Part shown: positions 10,013 to 20,817 of the stretch, in pieces
Position numbering within the stretch: position 1 is the stretch's first letter
Layout: every line of letters starts with the position of its first letter
Source: Tachypleus tridentatus
Lineage: Eukaryota; Arthropoda; Merostomata; Xiphosura; Limulidae
Length of the DNA: 64,000 nt
Assembly (NCBI RefSeq): GCF_004210375.1
Contig: NC_134837.1
Coordinates: 16,313,798 to 16,377,797, forward strand
Reading direction: 5' to 3'
The notes under the pieces: model-generated
The model's database searches: none
What the model saw: the letters and a program-made list of their open reading frames with translations, nothing else
Told to the model about the DNA's origin: nothing
Made by a program: the position numbers and the translations under genes

Positions 10013-11065
10013 CACATTAAATATTAAATGTCATTCATTGACTTATTCTATTGCTAGTGAATACAGTGTGTAGTCAAATTATATTTCTAGTTTTATGGAT
10101 GCTAAAACCCTTTTATTTGTATAAAATATATAAAAGGAATAACTTTCTTTACAGGACACAGATTTAATATATTAAACTGTGGAAAAGAAAATTCTGATAA
10201 AAATATTTTAAATTTAAAATGCTTACAAAAGTAAACCAATCAGAATGTGAACTGCTTTAAAATACGGATGATAAAGGTATGCTAATATTATTTTAGTAAG
10301 AATATTATGTGAAGTTAAACTGTTTATGTTTTAAGAGATGGGTACGTTTTATGCCCAATGTTTGGTAAAGTGTTCACCCTAATAAATTTATAATTACGGA
10401 TTGGAAGTTTATTGTTCATTAAATGTGCTTCAAATTAATGACAGAGAATAAATATGTTTGGAAGGACGGAAGCAGTAAGATTTACTTGTTGTTTGTTTTT
10501 GTTCAGAGGTGTTTCTTAAAGCTTCCACTCTATTTAGTGAACATGTGACATCAAATAACATCGAAATATATCTTAACATTTGATTTAGGGCTATTCACAG
10601 TTTAAAAAGTTTATTTCCAGACAACCTGAAAAGCGCTAAGAACAATGAATTACTGGGACCGTCTGACTTTGGTGATAAGTAATATTCTGATCTCTTTTGG
10701 TCACCTAGTAGGTTATGGATAAAACACGTTGTCCATCTTGTGGTCTACGAACTGATATAGTTGATACTGTTGCTGGGTTAACCTTAGGTTGTAAACAGCA
10801 CAATTCGTAAAGATTACTCATGAAACCTGTATGCTGAATATTGAATCATCATAGAAAACACAATTACATATTTGGCTATATTCTGTATGTCTTACATTTC
10901 AACTGTAAACTCGTATCTTAATATTAAAAGTAATAAACGTTATGGTGAGAATACTTTCTTTAGTTTTTACCGAAAGGTCACATGTAAATAATTTTAAGTC
11001 ACTATTGTATGAAATTGATACCAACAGAACGGTGAAGAAAGCAAAACGTTTAATGTTTAATAAAT
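10013..11065. other. Intronic AT-rich DNA
   Basis: Part of Beat-like intron 1. I see no exon, repeat or structured element. Confidence 0.4.
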
Positions 11066-11141
11066 GAAGGCATTACAATGATTAACTTTTTAAGGCATTA
11101 CAATGATTAACTTTTGAAGGCATTACAATGATTAACTTTCT
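11066..11141. repeat. 25-bp tandem repeat, three copies
   Basis: AAGGCATTACAATGATTAAC occurs three times at starts 11067, 11092 and 11117, with near-identical flanks. Confidence 0.9.
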
Positions 11142-11802
11142 ACAATTTTATGTTGAAGTGGGAGAAACGGGTTTCTAAGATAGGATCTTATCGTAATGAA
11201 TTACGTTTTCTAATGACTACATTTTCTTACACTCCAAGTAGCGTGCTGAGAAACAAGTGAAAGATAACTTATAGTAAGGTTAACGTTCTCTTCTGGCGTT
11301 TATCAGTGCCAAGGTTCTGGAAGGATAACTTGTAACTTTTTATTCTTATTCGAGAAAGAAATTTGTCGGTAATTGAACAGTTTGACACCAGAGGGAAGGC
11401 AGCTAGTCATCACCACCCACAGCTAACAATATTCACTTAAAGCAACAAGAGAAAAACATTAAAAAGTTCGAGTCACAGTAACTGAACTACACAACACATA
11501 ACTCGTAAACAGTTACGTAGGCAAAGCTGTGTTAAATTATCGCTTCTTAAAATACCAAATTTAACACTCGTGCTTTATAACTATCTAAATCATAACCCTT
11601 GTATTAAATTTTAATGAGACAGTTGTGTATATTTAAAGTAGCAGTATGTTAATATGTAGTATAATATTTAAATTATTCAAAAATTTTCGATCAGGAAAGT
11701 GAACGAGTTTTTATAAAGAAAAAAAATAAACTGACTTGAAACAAGAACAAAAAGCAGCACATTAATATAGATGCTTGACAAATATTAATAAGTTTCCTCA
11801 CA
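11142..11802. other. Intronic DNA with a small SINE1 scrap
   Basis: At about 11386-11428 the piece AGAGGGAAGGCAGCTAGTCA with CATCACCACCCAC is a reverse fragment of a SINE1 body. The rest is featureless AT-rich sequence. Confidence 0.55.
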
Positions 11803-12060
11803 GACTGAGCCCTGAGGTTAGAGTGCCCGTCTCACAATCTGCGGTACAAGAATACGAATCCCCAACAATAAACGTGCTTGTCCTTTCAGCCATGGGGACT
11901 TTATAATGTTACGAAATATTCTACTTTTTATAGGTAAAAGAGTAGGCCGAAAGTTGGTGGTGGGCGATACTGACACAGGTGTTTTACCTTTATCTCTACT
12001 AAATTAAGGACGGTCAGCGCAGACGTCCCTCGGGTAGCTAGCTATGCGCGAAATCCAAAA
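11803..12060 (+). mobile_element. SINE1, degenerate
   Basis: The head is badly altered (CTGAGCCCTGAGGTTAGAG, anticodon region CTCACAATCTGCGG). The body is still followable (GTGCTTGTCCTTTCAGCCAT, GGTAAAAGAGTAGGCCG). The tail GCGCGAAATCCAAAACAATC passes directly into the adjoining 51-bp tandem array. Confidence 0.8.
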
Positions 12061-12378
12061 CAATCATATTGTAACGTCCCTCGGGTAGCTAGCTATGCGC
12101 GAAATCCAAAACAATCATATTGTAACGTCCCTCGGGTAGCTAGCTATGCGCGAAATCCAAAACAATCATATTGTAACGTCCCTCGGGTAGCTAGCTATGC
12201 GCGAAATCCAAAACAATCATATTGTAACGACCCTCGGGTAGCTAGCTATGCGCGAAATCCAAAACAATCATATTGTAACGGCCCTCGGGTAGCTAGCTAT
12301 GCGCGAAATCCAAAACAATCATATTGTAACGACTCTCGGGTAGCTAGCTATCGCGAAATCCAAAACAATCATATTGTA
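12023..12378. repeat. 51-bp satellite derived from a SINE1 tail, 7 units
   Basis: Each unit reads ACGTCCCTCGGGTAGCTAGC, then TATGCGCGAAATCC, then AAAACAATCATATTGTA. Starts are 51 bp apart (12023, 12074 and so on). The first unit is simply the 3' end of the preceding SINE1 plus a little flank. Units are nearly identical (first bases ACGT, ACGA or ACGG), so the amplification is recent compared with the age of the SINE. Confidence 0.95.
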
Positions 12379-12588
12379 CTTACAGGAGAAGTTTTATCAC
12401 ATATGTAACAGGGTTTAAAGTAGCTTCTTTGAATTTGATTTATTACTTCAAGATAAAAGGAATATTCTGAGTAATAATCATTTCTTTTGTTTATAGTTCA
12501 GGTTTGTTAGAGAAAAAGCATAGGCCTACTTGATTGATTTAATGTAAGGTTAACTTTTCTAATACCTTCATTTTTAAAGCTGTTATAC

Positions 12589-12868
12589 GGACCGGCATGG
12601 CAAGGTGGGTTAAGGCGTTCGACTCGTAATCTGAGGGTCGCGGGTTTGAATCCCCGTCACACCCAACATGCTCGCCATTTCAGCCGTGGGGGCGTTATAA
12701 TGTGACGGTCAATCCCAGTATTCGTTGGGAAAAGAGTAGCCCAAGAGTTGGTGGTTGGTGGTGATGACTAGATGTCTTCCCTCTAATCTTACACTCCTAA
12801 ATTAGGGACGGCAGCGCAGATAGCCCTCGAGTAACTTTGCGCGAAATTCAAAAAAACAAAAACAAATA
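12589..12868 (+). mobile_element. SINE1, full length
   Basis: Runs from GGACCGGCATGGCAAGG to GCGCGAAATTCAAAAAAAC, with intact CTCGTAATCTGAGGGTCGCG. Confidence 0.95.
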
Positions 12869-13059
12869 AAGCTGTTATTTGGCAATTGTATAGAGAAAAA
12901 GACCATTTAGTGGAGTAACAACACCTGATCTGGTTAAGTGACGAATCTCAGTAAGAAATTGAATATGCTTATCTGCGCACTTAAATCAGTAATTTCTCAG
13001 TAAGCGCTAAAAGAGTGCCTTAAGGCAGAATAATAATAAAAGAAAGTTCAAGCGGTTCA

Positions 13060-13560
13060 GTTTACATAATACTGAAACAGCTTGATTAAAATAATACGAT
13101 GTTAAATTGATCAAATTGGCTATCGATAACTGTAGTAATAACACAATTTAACCTGGTTAGTGGTCGATAAACGTAACAGGAAGTTAAATAGAATGTAACT
13201 CAGTTAATGATTGATTAATGTTCTAACAATTAAGAAACACAACCCACATATTAACAAGATAAATTAATACCGTTAACAATAAACACGATGTCAGTTAATA
13301 GCACAATTTAACCTAGCTAATGGTTGATAAACGTAGTATCAATTGAAATAAACTTCGTTTCAGTTAAGGTTTGTTGTTAAGAACAAAGCGACGCAATAGT
13401 CTATTTATGAAATCGAAACCCAATTTTCAGCATCATAAGCTCTCAGACTTACTGCTTACATTAAACATATTTAATGATAGACAAACCTAGTATCAATTAA
13501 AATAAAACTTAACGCAGTTATTGATTGATAACTTAATTAGTTATACGCCTAATAAGGATG
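13060..13560. repeat. Degenerate tandem repeat, about 159 bp period
   Basis: ACAATTTAACCTGGTTAGTG at 13143 recurs as ACAATTTAACCTAGCTAATG at 13302, each followed by a GATAAACGTA motif. Further weak copies lie upstream and downstream, the last separated by a SINE3 piece. Confidence 0.55.
13376..13465 (-). mobile_element. SINE3 fragment, degenerate
   Basis: TTGTTGTTAAGAACAAAGCG, AATCGAAACCCAATTTT and AGACTTACTGCTTA keep the SINE3 order. Confidence 0.6.
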
Positions 13561-13700
13561 TCAGAAGAAAGCGGATAGATATAACTAATGGTTTATCTTT
13601 CATATCAGTTAATCAAGTCTCTATTGCTGTTGCTTAAAAATCAAAATTTTTAAACAAAGAAGCACAATAGTTGGAATGAAAAGTGAGTTTTAATGAAGAA

Positions 13701-14132
13701 GAAAGCAATAGGATACATGTAATTCATATTATCATTATAATATTATGTGAAGTCAATTCAGAAGACACAGAAAGCAATAGGATACATGTAATTCATATTA
13801 TCATTATAATATTATGTGAAGTCAATTCAGAAGACACAGAAAGCAATATGATACATGTAATTCATATTATCGTTATAATATTATGTGAAGTCAATTCAGA
13901 AGACACAGAAAGCAATAGGATACATGTAATTCATATTATCATTATAATATTATGTGAAGTCAATTCAGAAGACACAGAAAGCAATAGGATACATGTAATT
14001 CATATTATCATTATAATATTATGTGAAGTCAATTCATAAGACACAGAAAGCAATAGGATACATGTATTTCATATTATCATTATAATATTATGTGAAGTCA
14101 ATTCAGAAGACACAGAAAGCAATAGGATATTA
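13701..14132. repeat. 69-bp minisatellite, about 6.3 units
   Basis: Each unit runs GAAAGCAATAGGATACATGT, then AATTCATATTATCATTATAA, then TATTATGTGAAGTCAATTCA and GAAGACACA. The period of 69 bp (23 codons) keeps one frame open for 118 codons. The repeat is in a Beat-like intron and opposite to that gene's direction, so I treat the open frame as incidental. Confidence 0.95.
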
Positions 14133-15123
14133 ACTTATTAACACTACCACTGGGCCATGCTGAGTCCGTAAATTAATGAATAGATTGTAAAAATATATTT
14201 TCAAATTCCTTTTTCTTCTGAGGTAAATTCCAATAGGACTGACTTGAGAGGAACATAAGTTCATTCATATAAGTTTTTTTGTACTTTAAACTATGTTTAT
14301 AATTATAAAATTTAAAAGGTTGTATCCTTACTCAAACATTTTTTTAAAGTCCAAAACTATTCACGTTAGTGCAATATTTTATCAAGGTTTTTCGGAGATT
14401 TTTTTTAGAAATTAAATTACGTTTGGAAGGAACTTTTTTGAAATAGTTTTCTAATGAATTCTTATCATCATTTTTAATACCATCGTTTTTTTATGAATTA
14501 AACAGAAAATGGCAGATTCTTTATCGAAGACACCACAGTTTAAACACTTCATACTCTGTATTCTCTCAAACTGGTCCGCACGAAACATGAGAAAAAAGTG
14601 GACTGAAATGGAGAGAACATATGAAAGTTTCGAATGTGAATATCAAAAAATATAAAGTAAGTTACACAAACTAGAATGTTAAATAAGTAACCAAAGAGAG
14701 TTTTATTGACGTTTTCGAAGTTTCCTCTAAATTAAAGACATTTATATACATTGATCTGATATCCACAATAGAGCCTCAAAGGTTCTCTTTACGAGGAAGT
14801 GGCGTATTTAGCTTGGAGCTAGATGGGGCAAATCCCCAGGTGCCATGGTCTTAATGGGGGCACATTGATAATTTTATTCTATATAAAATTACACGGGATG
14901 TAGAACCCACAAAAATTATTTTATTAGTCCCTGGACCCACTGTTTCTAGGCTCAATTCACATGAGCATTAAGTACAGTTCAGGTTGAAATGTCCTATTCC
15001 ACTATAATCTAAGTGATATTTATAGTTTTTTATTCTGTCAAATTTAATCATAGGAAATAAGAAAAAGAGATCGACTAAGCAGTGTTTTAAATTTAAGTTT
15101 CCAAAGATAATACCAGTCATACC
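14133..15123. other. Intronic DNA, possible old repeat remnant
   Basis: Mostly AT-rich and featureless. Around 14800-14950 the more GC-rich text GGCAAATCCCCAGGTGCCAT and GTCCCTGGACCCACTG looks like a decayed repeat I cannot name. Confidence 0.35.
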
Positions 15124-15336
15124 AAAACATGCTCGCCCTTTCAGCCGTGGGGACGTTATAATGTATCGGTCAATCCCACTATTCGTTGGTAAAAGAGTAG
15201 CCAAAGAGTTGGCGGTGGGTGGTGATGACTATCTGCTTTCCCTCTAGTCTTACACTGGTAAATTAGGGACAGCTAGCGCAGATAGCCCTTGTGTAACTTT
15301 GCGCTAAATTCAAAACAAAACAAACCAAACCAAATA
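15124..15336 (+). mobile_element. SINE1, head missing
   Basis: Begins within the body at CCAAAACATGCTCGCCC and runs to the tail GCGCTAAATTCAAAAC with CAAAC repeats. The tRNA-like head is absent, consistent with 5' truncation during retroposition. Confidence 0.9.
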
Positions 15337-15753
15337 TAATAAAAAAATCCTTAAAGTTCGAGCTATGAAACTAAAAGATCGTTACAATAATTTTAAACTT
15401 CTAGTTTTTAAAAGCTCGTTGTAGGTGCACAACATTTATACACTGACAAATTTGGAGAATGAAACGCTTGTAAACAAACGTATTCTTAGAAGTAAGCGGA
15501 AAACAAAACCTTCGTGGGTTATAGATAAGAACTATGCAGGCATATTTATAATTATTTGTTTAGTTAAAATAGTGTAAAAACATATAATATAATAATATAA
15601 CGTTATTCCCAGAAATCAAATGATGCATTTCAATCGAGAAAGTATCAACAGAAAATGCGAATTTATTAAGTTTTGTGATTTGTATTAAAACTTGCGTATA
15701 AAACGAACACGTAGGACTAATAAGTTTTTATTAACTTAGAATATGAAACTTAC

Positions 15754-15799
15754 CAGAACCTAATAAGATCAATATAACAGCTTCCAATAGAGACCTCAT
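15754..15799 (-). CDS. Beat-like gene, exon 1 (start codon and signal peptide)
   Basis: On the minus strand an ATG at 15799-15797 opens 15 codons, MRSLLEAVILILLGS, plus one base, directly followed by a textbook donor G|GTAAGTTTC. This is a typical signal-peptide core: charged start, then a hydrophobic run. The end phase (1) matches exon 2 at 6821, and joining them creates a Glu codon before IKCLRL. Beat proteins are secreted, and a short signal exon followed by a large intron is usual in IgSF genes. The intron here would be 8.9 kb. The initiator ATG has an in-frame stop shortly upstream (TAA in CTATAATATG is out of frame; no extended frame was found). The call depends on exon 2, since 46 bases alone prove little. 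Confidence 0.72.
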
Positions 15800-16129
15800 A
15801 TTATAGCAGCGATGGAAATCCTCTCGTCTCGTGTACTGATTCACTTGGAAATGAAAACCGTTTCCTTGGTAACTTACTGGGTAAGACAACACCGCTGCCC
15901 TCTTCTGTTAAATCCAATTTTGTGCAAAGAGTGGTGTGTTTAAATAAACAATGTATTTTTGAAATAGAAAAAAAAAATATGTTAATGATACGGAATATAT
16001 CGTTTAAGATAAACAAGCAATTTTAGCTAAGTGAAGCCGGTGTGATTTTTATAATGGAAGCTAAAACAGGATATAATACTATGGCTATTCGTTCATCTAG
16101 AAATACATTCTTATCTGCCTCCCTATCCG
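15800..16129. other. Probable 5' leader and promoter region of the Beat-like gene
   Basis: Lies just upstream of the start codon on the minus strand. It is less AT-rich than the surroundings near 15810-15920. No TATA box at a convincing distance is visible, so the transcription start is not placed. Confidence 0.35.
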
Positions 16130-16254
16130 TCCCCGCTAGTACAGCGGTAAGCCTCCGGATTTACAACGCTAAAATCAGGGGTTCGGTTCCTCTTGGTGGG
16201 CTCAGCAGATGGCCCGATGTGGCTTTGCTATAAGAAATATTCACAAACACAAAA
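16130..16254 (+). mobile_element. SINE2
   Basis: The head GTCCCCGCTAGTACAGCGG, the box GGGGTTCGGTTCC and the tail GGCTTTGCTATAAGAAA are present. It lies upstream of the Beat-like exon 1. Confidence 0.93.
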
Positions 16255-16656
16255 CACCTTCCTACCTATCTGTGATTTTTGCTCTACTCTTTTGTATAGA
16301 TTCGTTCACCTGTACTCTAATAATCTAATATTATTTTTATCAGTCTTTTAAATTTCTGTTTTTTCTTTCTGTTCAGGTCGTGTCTTGGGAATAATTTTTT
16401 CTGTTATCTTCTTTCTGTTTAAATAACTGTAAACTAATTTGATTTTCTTTCTATCATACAATTTATTGTTTATCTTTCTTTATATAAAATTATTTCAAAT
16501 AATTTTCCTTTCACATTTAATTGTAAAACGTACACTCAAATCGTAGTTACAGTAATTGCAAGAGTCGTATAATTAGTAATTGTGTATTATTGCCGTTTAA
16601 ATTAAAGACACCATAAGAGAGAGGGACAATTGACTTGTTTCAAAATGCGTCTTTTG
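16255..16656. other. AT-rich intergenic DNA
   Basis: T-rich tracts only. No gene or repeat is recognised. Confidence 0.4.
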
Positions 16657-16953
16657 TTCGAATTACCCATACTGCTGGTCTTAGCAGGTTTCGAATTACC
16701 CGTACTGCTGGTCTTAGCAGGTTTCGAATTACCCATACTGCTGGTCTTAGCAGGTTTCGAATTACCCATACTGCTGGTCTTAGCAGGTTTCATATTACCC
16801 GTACTGCTGGTCTTAGCAGGTTTCGAATTACCCATACTGCTGGTCTTAGCAGGTTTCATACCCATACTGCTGGTCTTAGCAGGTTTCGAATTACTCATAC
16901 TGCTGGTCTTAGCAGGTTTCGAATTACCCATACTGCTGGTCTTAGCAGGTTTC
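16657..16953. repeat. 33-bp minisatellite, 9 units
   Basis: Units TTCGAATTACCCATACTGCT plus GGTCTTAGCAGGT repeat nine times. One unit is 3 bp shorter, so the frame is kept. Several frames are open on both strands: on the minus strand an 11-residue KPAKTSSMGNS repeat, on the plus strand ILPVLLVLAGF. Openness on both strands, and the lack of flanking coding sequence, speak for non-coding DNA. Confidence 0.95.
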
Positions 16954-17169
16954 ATATTTGCAGATGATATTTCATCTTTCAAAATAACAATTGCAACTTT
17001 ATAGCGAATTATTTATATATTATTATACTCAGAACAATTGTCAATGTTTTAAACGCAAGATAATTACCATTAATTTAAAAAAAATAACTTCAGTGTATTA
17101 TAATTATTCCAAGACAGGTTTGTGAATAAAATATATATTTTTTTTAATTTTACCTTAAGTTTGATATAT

Positions 17170-17441
17170 TGTTTGTATTTTTAATTTCGCGCAAAGCTAC
17201 ACGAGGGCTATCTGTGCTAGCCGTCCCTAATTTAGCAGTGTAAGATTAGAGAGAAAGCAGATGGTCATCACCACCCTCCGCCAACTCTTGGGGTACTCTT
17301 TTACCAATGACTAGTGGTCATATTATCCCCTCTTCCCCGACGGCTGAAAGGGCGAGCATGTTTGGTGCGACTGGGATTCGAACCCGCGATCCTCGGATTA
17401 CGAGTCGAACGCCTTAACACACTTGGCCATGCCGAGCCCAG
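17170..17441 (-). mobile_element. SINE1
   Basis: A reverse copy from GTTTGTATTTTTAATTTCGC to GGCCATGCCGAGCCC, with the complement of the head boxes (GGGATTCGAACCCGCGATCC). Confidence 0.95.
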
Positions 17442-18089
17442 TAACTGAAACGGAACAATTGTGATACATAATTAAGAAATGAATGATTACTATATATATC
17501 ATTATAAATAACTGATAAGGTAACATTTACAATATACCCTCATTAATAACAAGAAATAGAACAGTTGGAATACATATTCACTAATAATTAAGAAACTAAT
17601 TGTAATATATATGTCTATATATCTTCAAATGTAATGATCTCAGTAACTAACGATTTGTTTCTTAACAAGTACATGTTGCAGTACTGTCCAATTTATTAAT
17701 AAGAGAACATTTGAAATACATCCTAATTAATGATTAGGACTAGAACAAGTGCAATAAATGTTTATAAAAATTAAGTTGTTCACAACTGAACAAATTAGGC
17801 ATTATAGAAACAAGAAAACACACACAAAAAAAACATCATAAATTATTAAATCATTAATTCTAAGAACTTTATCCACAAGTCACTAATACCAAAGTTACAA
17901 CCACTAATTAACTATACGCACCTTTACTGTGTAGTTTTTCTTGTTCACAAACAGCAGAAGTTGAAAATGTAAAAACGGTTTTTATTTGTCAGTACTGGAT
18001 GATATTTGAAATGATAACTGATTCCTCTTAATGTGAGTTTTGATATGTCCCAACCGTATTCTTGTCAGTTTTTAATTTATATACGACAT
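17442..18089. other. AT-rich intergenic DNA
   Basis: A loose recurrence of TAATTAAGAAATGAA, TAATAACAAGAAATAGAACA and CTAATAATTAAGAAACTAA suggests a very old tandem repeat between about 17450 and 17780. Nothing coding is visible. Confidence 0.4.
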
Positions 18090-18192
18090 GTCTGTTGACT
18101 TATAACGCAAGGAACTGGGTTTCGGTACCCGTGATGGGGAGAGCACAGGTAGTCCATTGTGTAGCTTTGTGTTTAGCTTCAAACAAAAACTA
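18090..18192 (+). mobile_element. SINE3
   Basis: TGACTTATAACGCAAGGAAC, GGGTTTCGGTACCCGTGATG, GTCCATTGTGTAGC and TTTGTGTTTAGC give the SINE3 order in forward orientation. Confidence 0.8.
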
Positions 18193-18500
18193 TGTATTGG
18201 TATAATCAGTTTTATGCTGACAACGAAAGTCTATTTACATGTCTCAGTTCGCGTTGTTTTCAAAACTGTGGTGAGAATTGAAAAGTATTCCAGATAAGAA
18301 AAAACAACAACTCAACAAACTTCAAAGTTTCTGCGCTGTTTAACAATATTTTTGTTCTTGTTGTGGACTTGTTATGACTCAACCACGCGTCGTTTAATTC
18401 AACGTATAAATAACATCTTAAGCCTAGCGTTAGTAATTCTTCAGACATTTATAGATACTTAAATTAAGATTGTGATGGTGTGGCTGACGAAAGTAACTTC

Positions 18501-18767
18501 TGTTTATTTTTGAATTTCGCGCAAAGCTACGCCAGGACTATCCGCGCTAGTCATCCTTAGTTTACCGGTATAAGACTAGAGGAAAGGCAGTTAGTCACTA
18601 CTATTCACCAGCAACTCTGGGGCTACTCTTTTACCAGCGAATAGTGGGATTGACTGTAACATTATAACGTCCCCACGGCTGAAAGGGCGAGTATGTTGGC
18701 GTGACGGGGATTCGAACCCACGACCTTCGGATTACGAGTCGAGCACCTTAACTACCTGGCCATGCAC
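18501..18767 (-). mobile_element. SINE1
   Basis: A reverse copy from TGTTTATTTTTGAATTTCGC to AACTACCTGGCCATGC, well preserved. Confidence 0.93.
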
Positions 18768-18948
18768 CTTCTAAAATGAACAGAATATCCAAAATAAATA
18801 CTCCAAAATAAAAAAAAAACTCCAATTAAGTGCCAGACATTTCAAATGCTTCTCAGAATCTATAAATACCCAACCTTGCAACGGTTTTGAACAAAATACT
18901 TAAAGCGTACCTCTGTAATATCTTTTAATACTCAAAATAAACAATAAA

Positions 18949-19042
18949 TAAAGCAGAGAACAACCTATCGACCTTCTCATGTCGAAAGAGTTTGTTAATC
19001 TGAAGATGACCTAGGAAGGTCGAAACGTTGTTCTCTGCTTTA
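18949..19042 (+). repeat. Inverted repeat with a hammerhead-like core, possible Penelope-like element end
   Basis: TAAAGCAGAGAACAAC at 18949-18964 is the exact complement of GTTGTTCTCTGCTTTA at 19027-19042. Between the arms lie CTGAAGATGA, a hairpin GACCT-AGGA-AGGTC, and then GAAAC. This echoes the hammerhead ribozyme order CUGANGA, stem II, GAAA, stem III, with three extra bases in the first box. Penelope-like retroelements are known to carry hammerhead motifs in their terminal repeats. The link is an inference, and no reverse transcriptase is visible nearby. Confidence 0.45.
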
Positions 19043-20785
19043 CTTTGGTAAAAGTGTTAATACCCGTACCAGCCGTCCTGAGGTACATTTTTACTTCAAA
19101 TGTGTTTCTCGTCATCATGAGACTCTATGACTGTTCTGTAGAAATACTAATTACAACCAAAGCAAGTGATTGCACTCCAGAAACATTGAATAAATACCAA
19201 ACTCTGCAACTGCTTTTCAGAAAAACTGTCACCCATTGCAGGTGCAAGCTAGTAACCACTGTTCAGAATACCACCAATCAGAAAATACACACTCAAGAAT
19301 GTGGATGTTTATCTTATTTAAACAGAGGACGTGAAACAAGAACAATAACAACAGATTATCAAAACCTTTCATATCTGAATGAAAGATCTTATTGAAATAT
19401 GAATTGTTCAACATGGAAGTAAGACTGTGTTAGATAATGGTTTCTAAGGGAATGTACTACACTGCTGCTAATGTTAAAGTTACGTTTACAGCAACACAGT
19501 TCAGTTCTTGATATGTCATAAAGTTACAATATATTTCATGCCACGTCAATGGTTTGAGCCTCTACATCTGGTGTACTTGAGTACTATTAGTGTTTGAGGC
19601 ACACTAAATGGATGTAACATGAATTCTTTCTTTTGTATGTGTAAATTAGCGTCGTGTTTACTCCAGCAAATTATTTTGTACTGTCCTTGAAACAGTACTC
19701 TTGTTTTTTATCAGAATTTATCAAACGGAACAATATACCTTGAAAATACTAAGGACTTTCTTACTGGTGCTCCATTCAATCCGGTTAAAATGTTCTGTAA
19801 TTACCTTAATCATTTTGAGAGATATTTCCCTCATATTATCTATAATCGTAACTTTATCATCAAAACTGTTTATCAAAGTAGAATTCTCGACTTATACTTG
19901 GTTCCAGTACGTTTCTTGTCTATAATTTCTTTTCGTTTAACTTTGTATTCCCATTGTTACTGGATAACAAAATAAACCAAACATTACCTTAAAATGACAA
20001 AATAAAATTTTATTTTATAGATGAATTTATTTGCCAAGGTCATTGTATACTTATAATTTGACTCCTGTGTGTGACCAATGGGACAATCTGTAGAGAGCAT
20101 TCAATTTCTTCAATGGTGAAAAACTAGCTAACTACCCGTCAAGTGAACTGTACCGATATTATCTCGAAATTAATTCGCTCATTGTGAATCGTCGATAAAA
20201 TATTTAGTTGCAGACCAAATAGAAGACTTAATACTGTTTGTAAGCTTGTAAAACTTTTTATGTAAATCATTATTTGTAATAACTATTGGCAATAAACGTT
20301 ATTATAAATTCTATTATTGTTTGTATATTAAAATATACTTGTTTTGAGAAAGAAAATTATGTGTATCCACCTTGGTGGAAAAAATAATCAACTTGACACA
20401 TCTCTATATTTAACTAATTTCTAAATTCAAATTTATCTCGGTTTTAAACAATTTTAAATTGTAATATGTAAAAATAAGAAATTGGAGACTCGTCCAAAAT
20501 AAATTATAATACGTGACATGATAAATTGGGAGTTCGTGCCCGAAATCTGAATCGGAGATAAAATGCGATCTAAATTCAAACTCAAATCTCAATTTAATTT
20601 ATATTTATCAGTTCCAGCAAAATTTGATCATGTCTGATTATAGAAAATTTTTGAATAACTTTGAATAACTAGAAACATATAATGAAGAGGAATTGTTCGA
20701 ACATGTCAAAATTTTAGAATTAGAAGTTAAGAAACCAATGTATCGACAATGTATTTTATTTGATAAATTGTTATCACTCTATATA
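19043..20785. other. AT-rich intergenic DNA
   Basis: The first few hundred bases (to about 19390) stay open in one frame for 116 codons without a recognisable protein, and may belong to the element whose end is at 18949-19042. The rest shows no gene or repeat. Confidence 0.35.
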
Positions 20786-20817
20786 TTCACATATATGTAT
20801 ATATATATATATATATA
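20786..20817. repeat. (AT)n microsatellite
   Basis: An alternating AT tract with one G interruption (ATATATGTATATATATAT). Confidence 0.9.

Noticed and set aside
13701-14132. 118-codon open frame over the 69-bp repeat
   Set aside because: The frame exists because the unit is 69 bp and stop-free. There is no start context, splice site or flanking coding sequence, and it runs against the Beat-like gene whose intron contains it.
16602-17004. Long open frames on both strands over the 33-bp repeat
   Set aside because: Openness in several frames on both strands is a property of the repeat unit. No signal for a gene was seen around it.
19045-19395. 116-codon plus-strand open frame after the hairpin
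   Set aside because: It starts within a repeat end and shows no reverse transcriptase or endonuclease motif. Probably element-derived or accidental.
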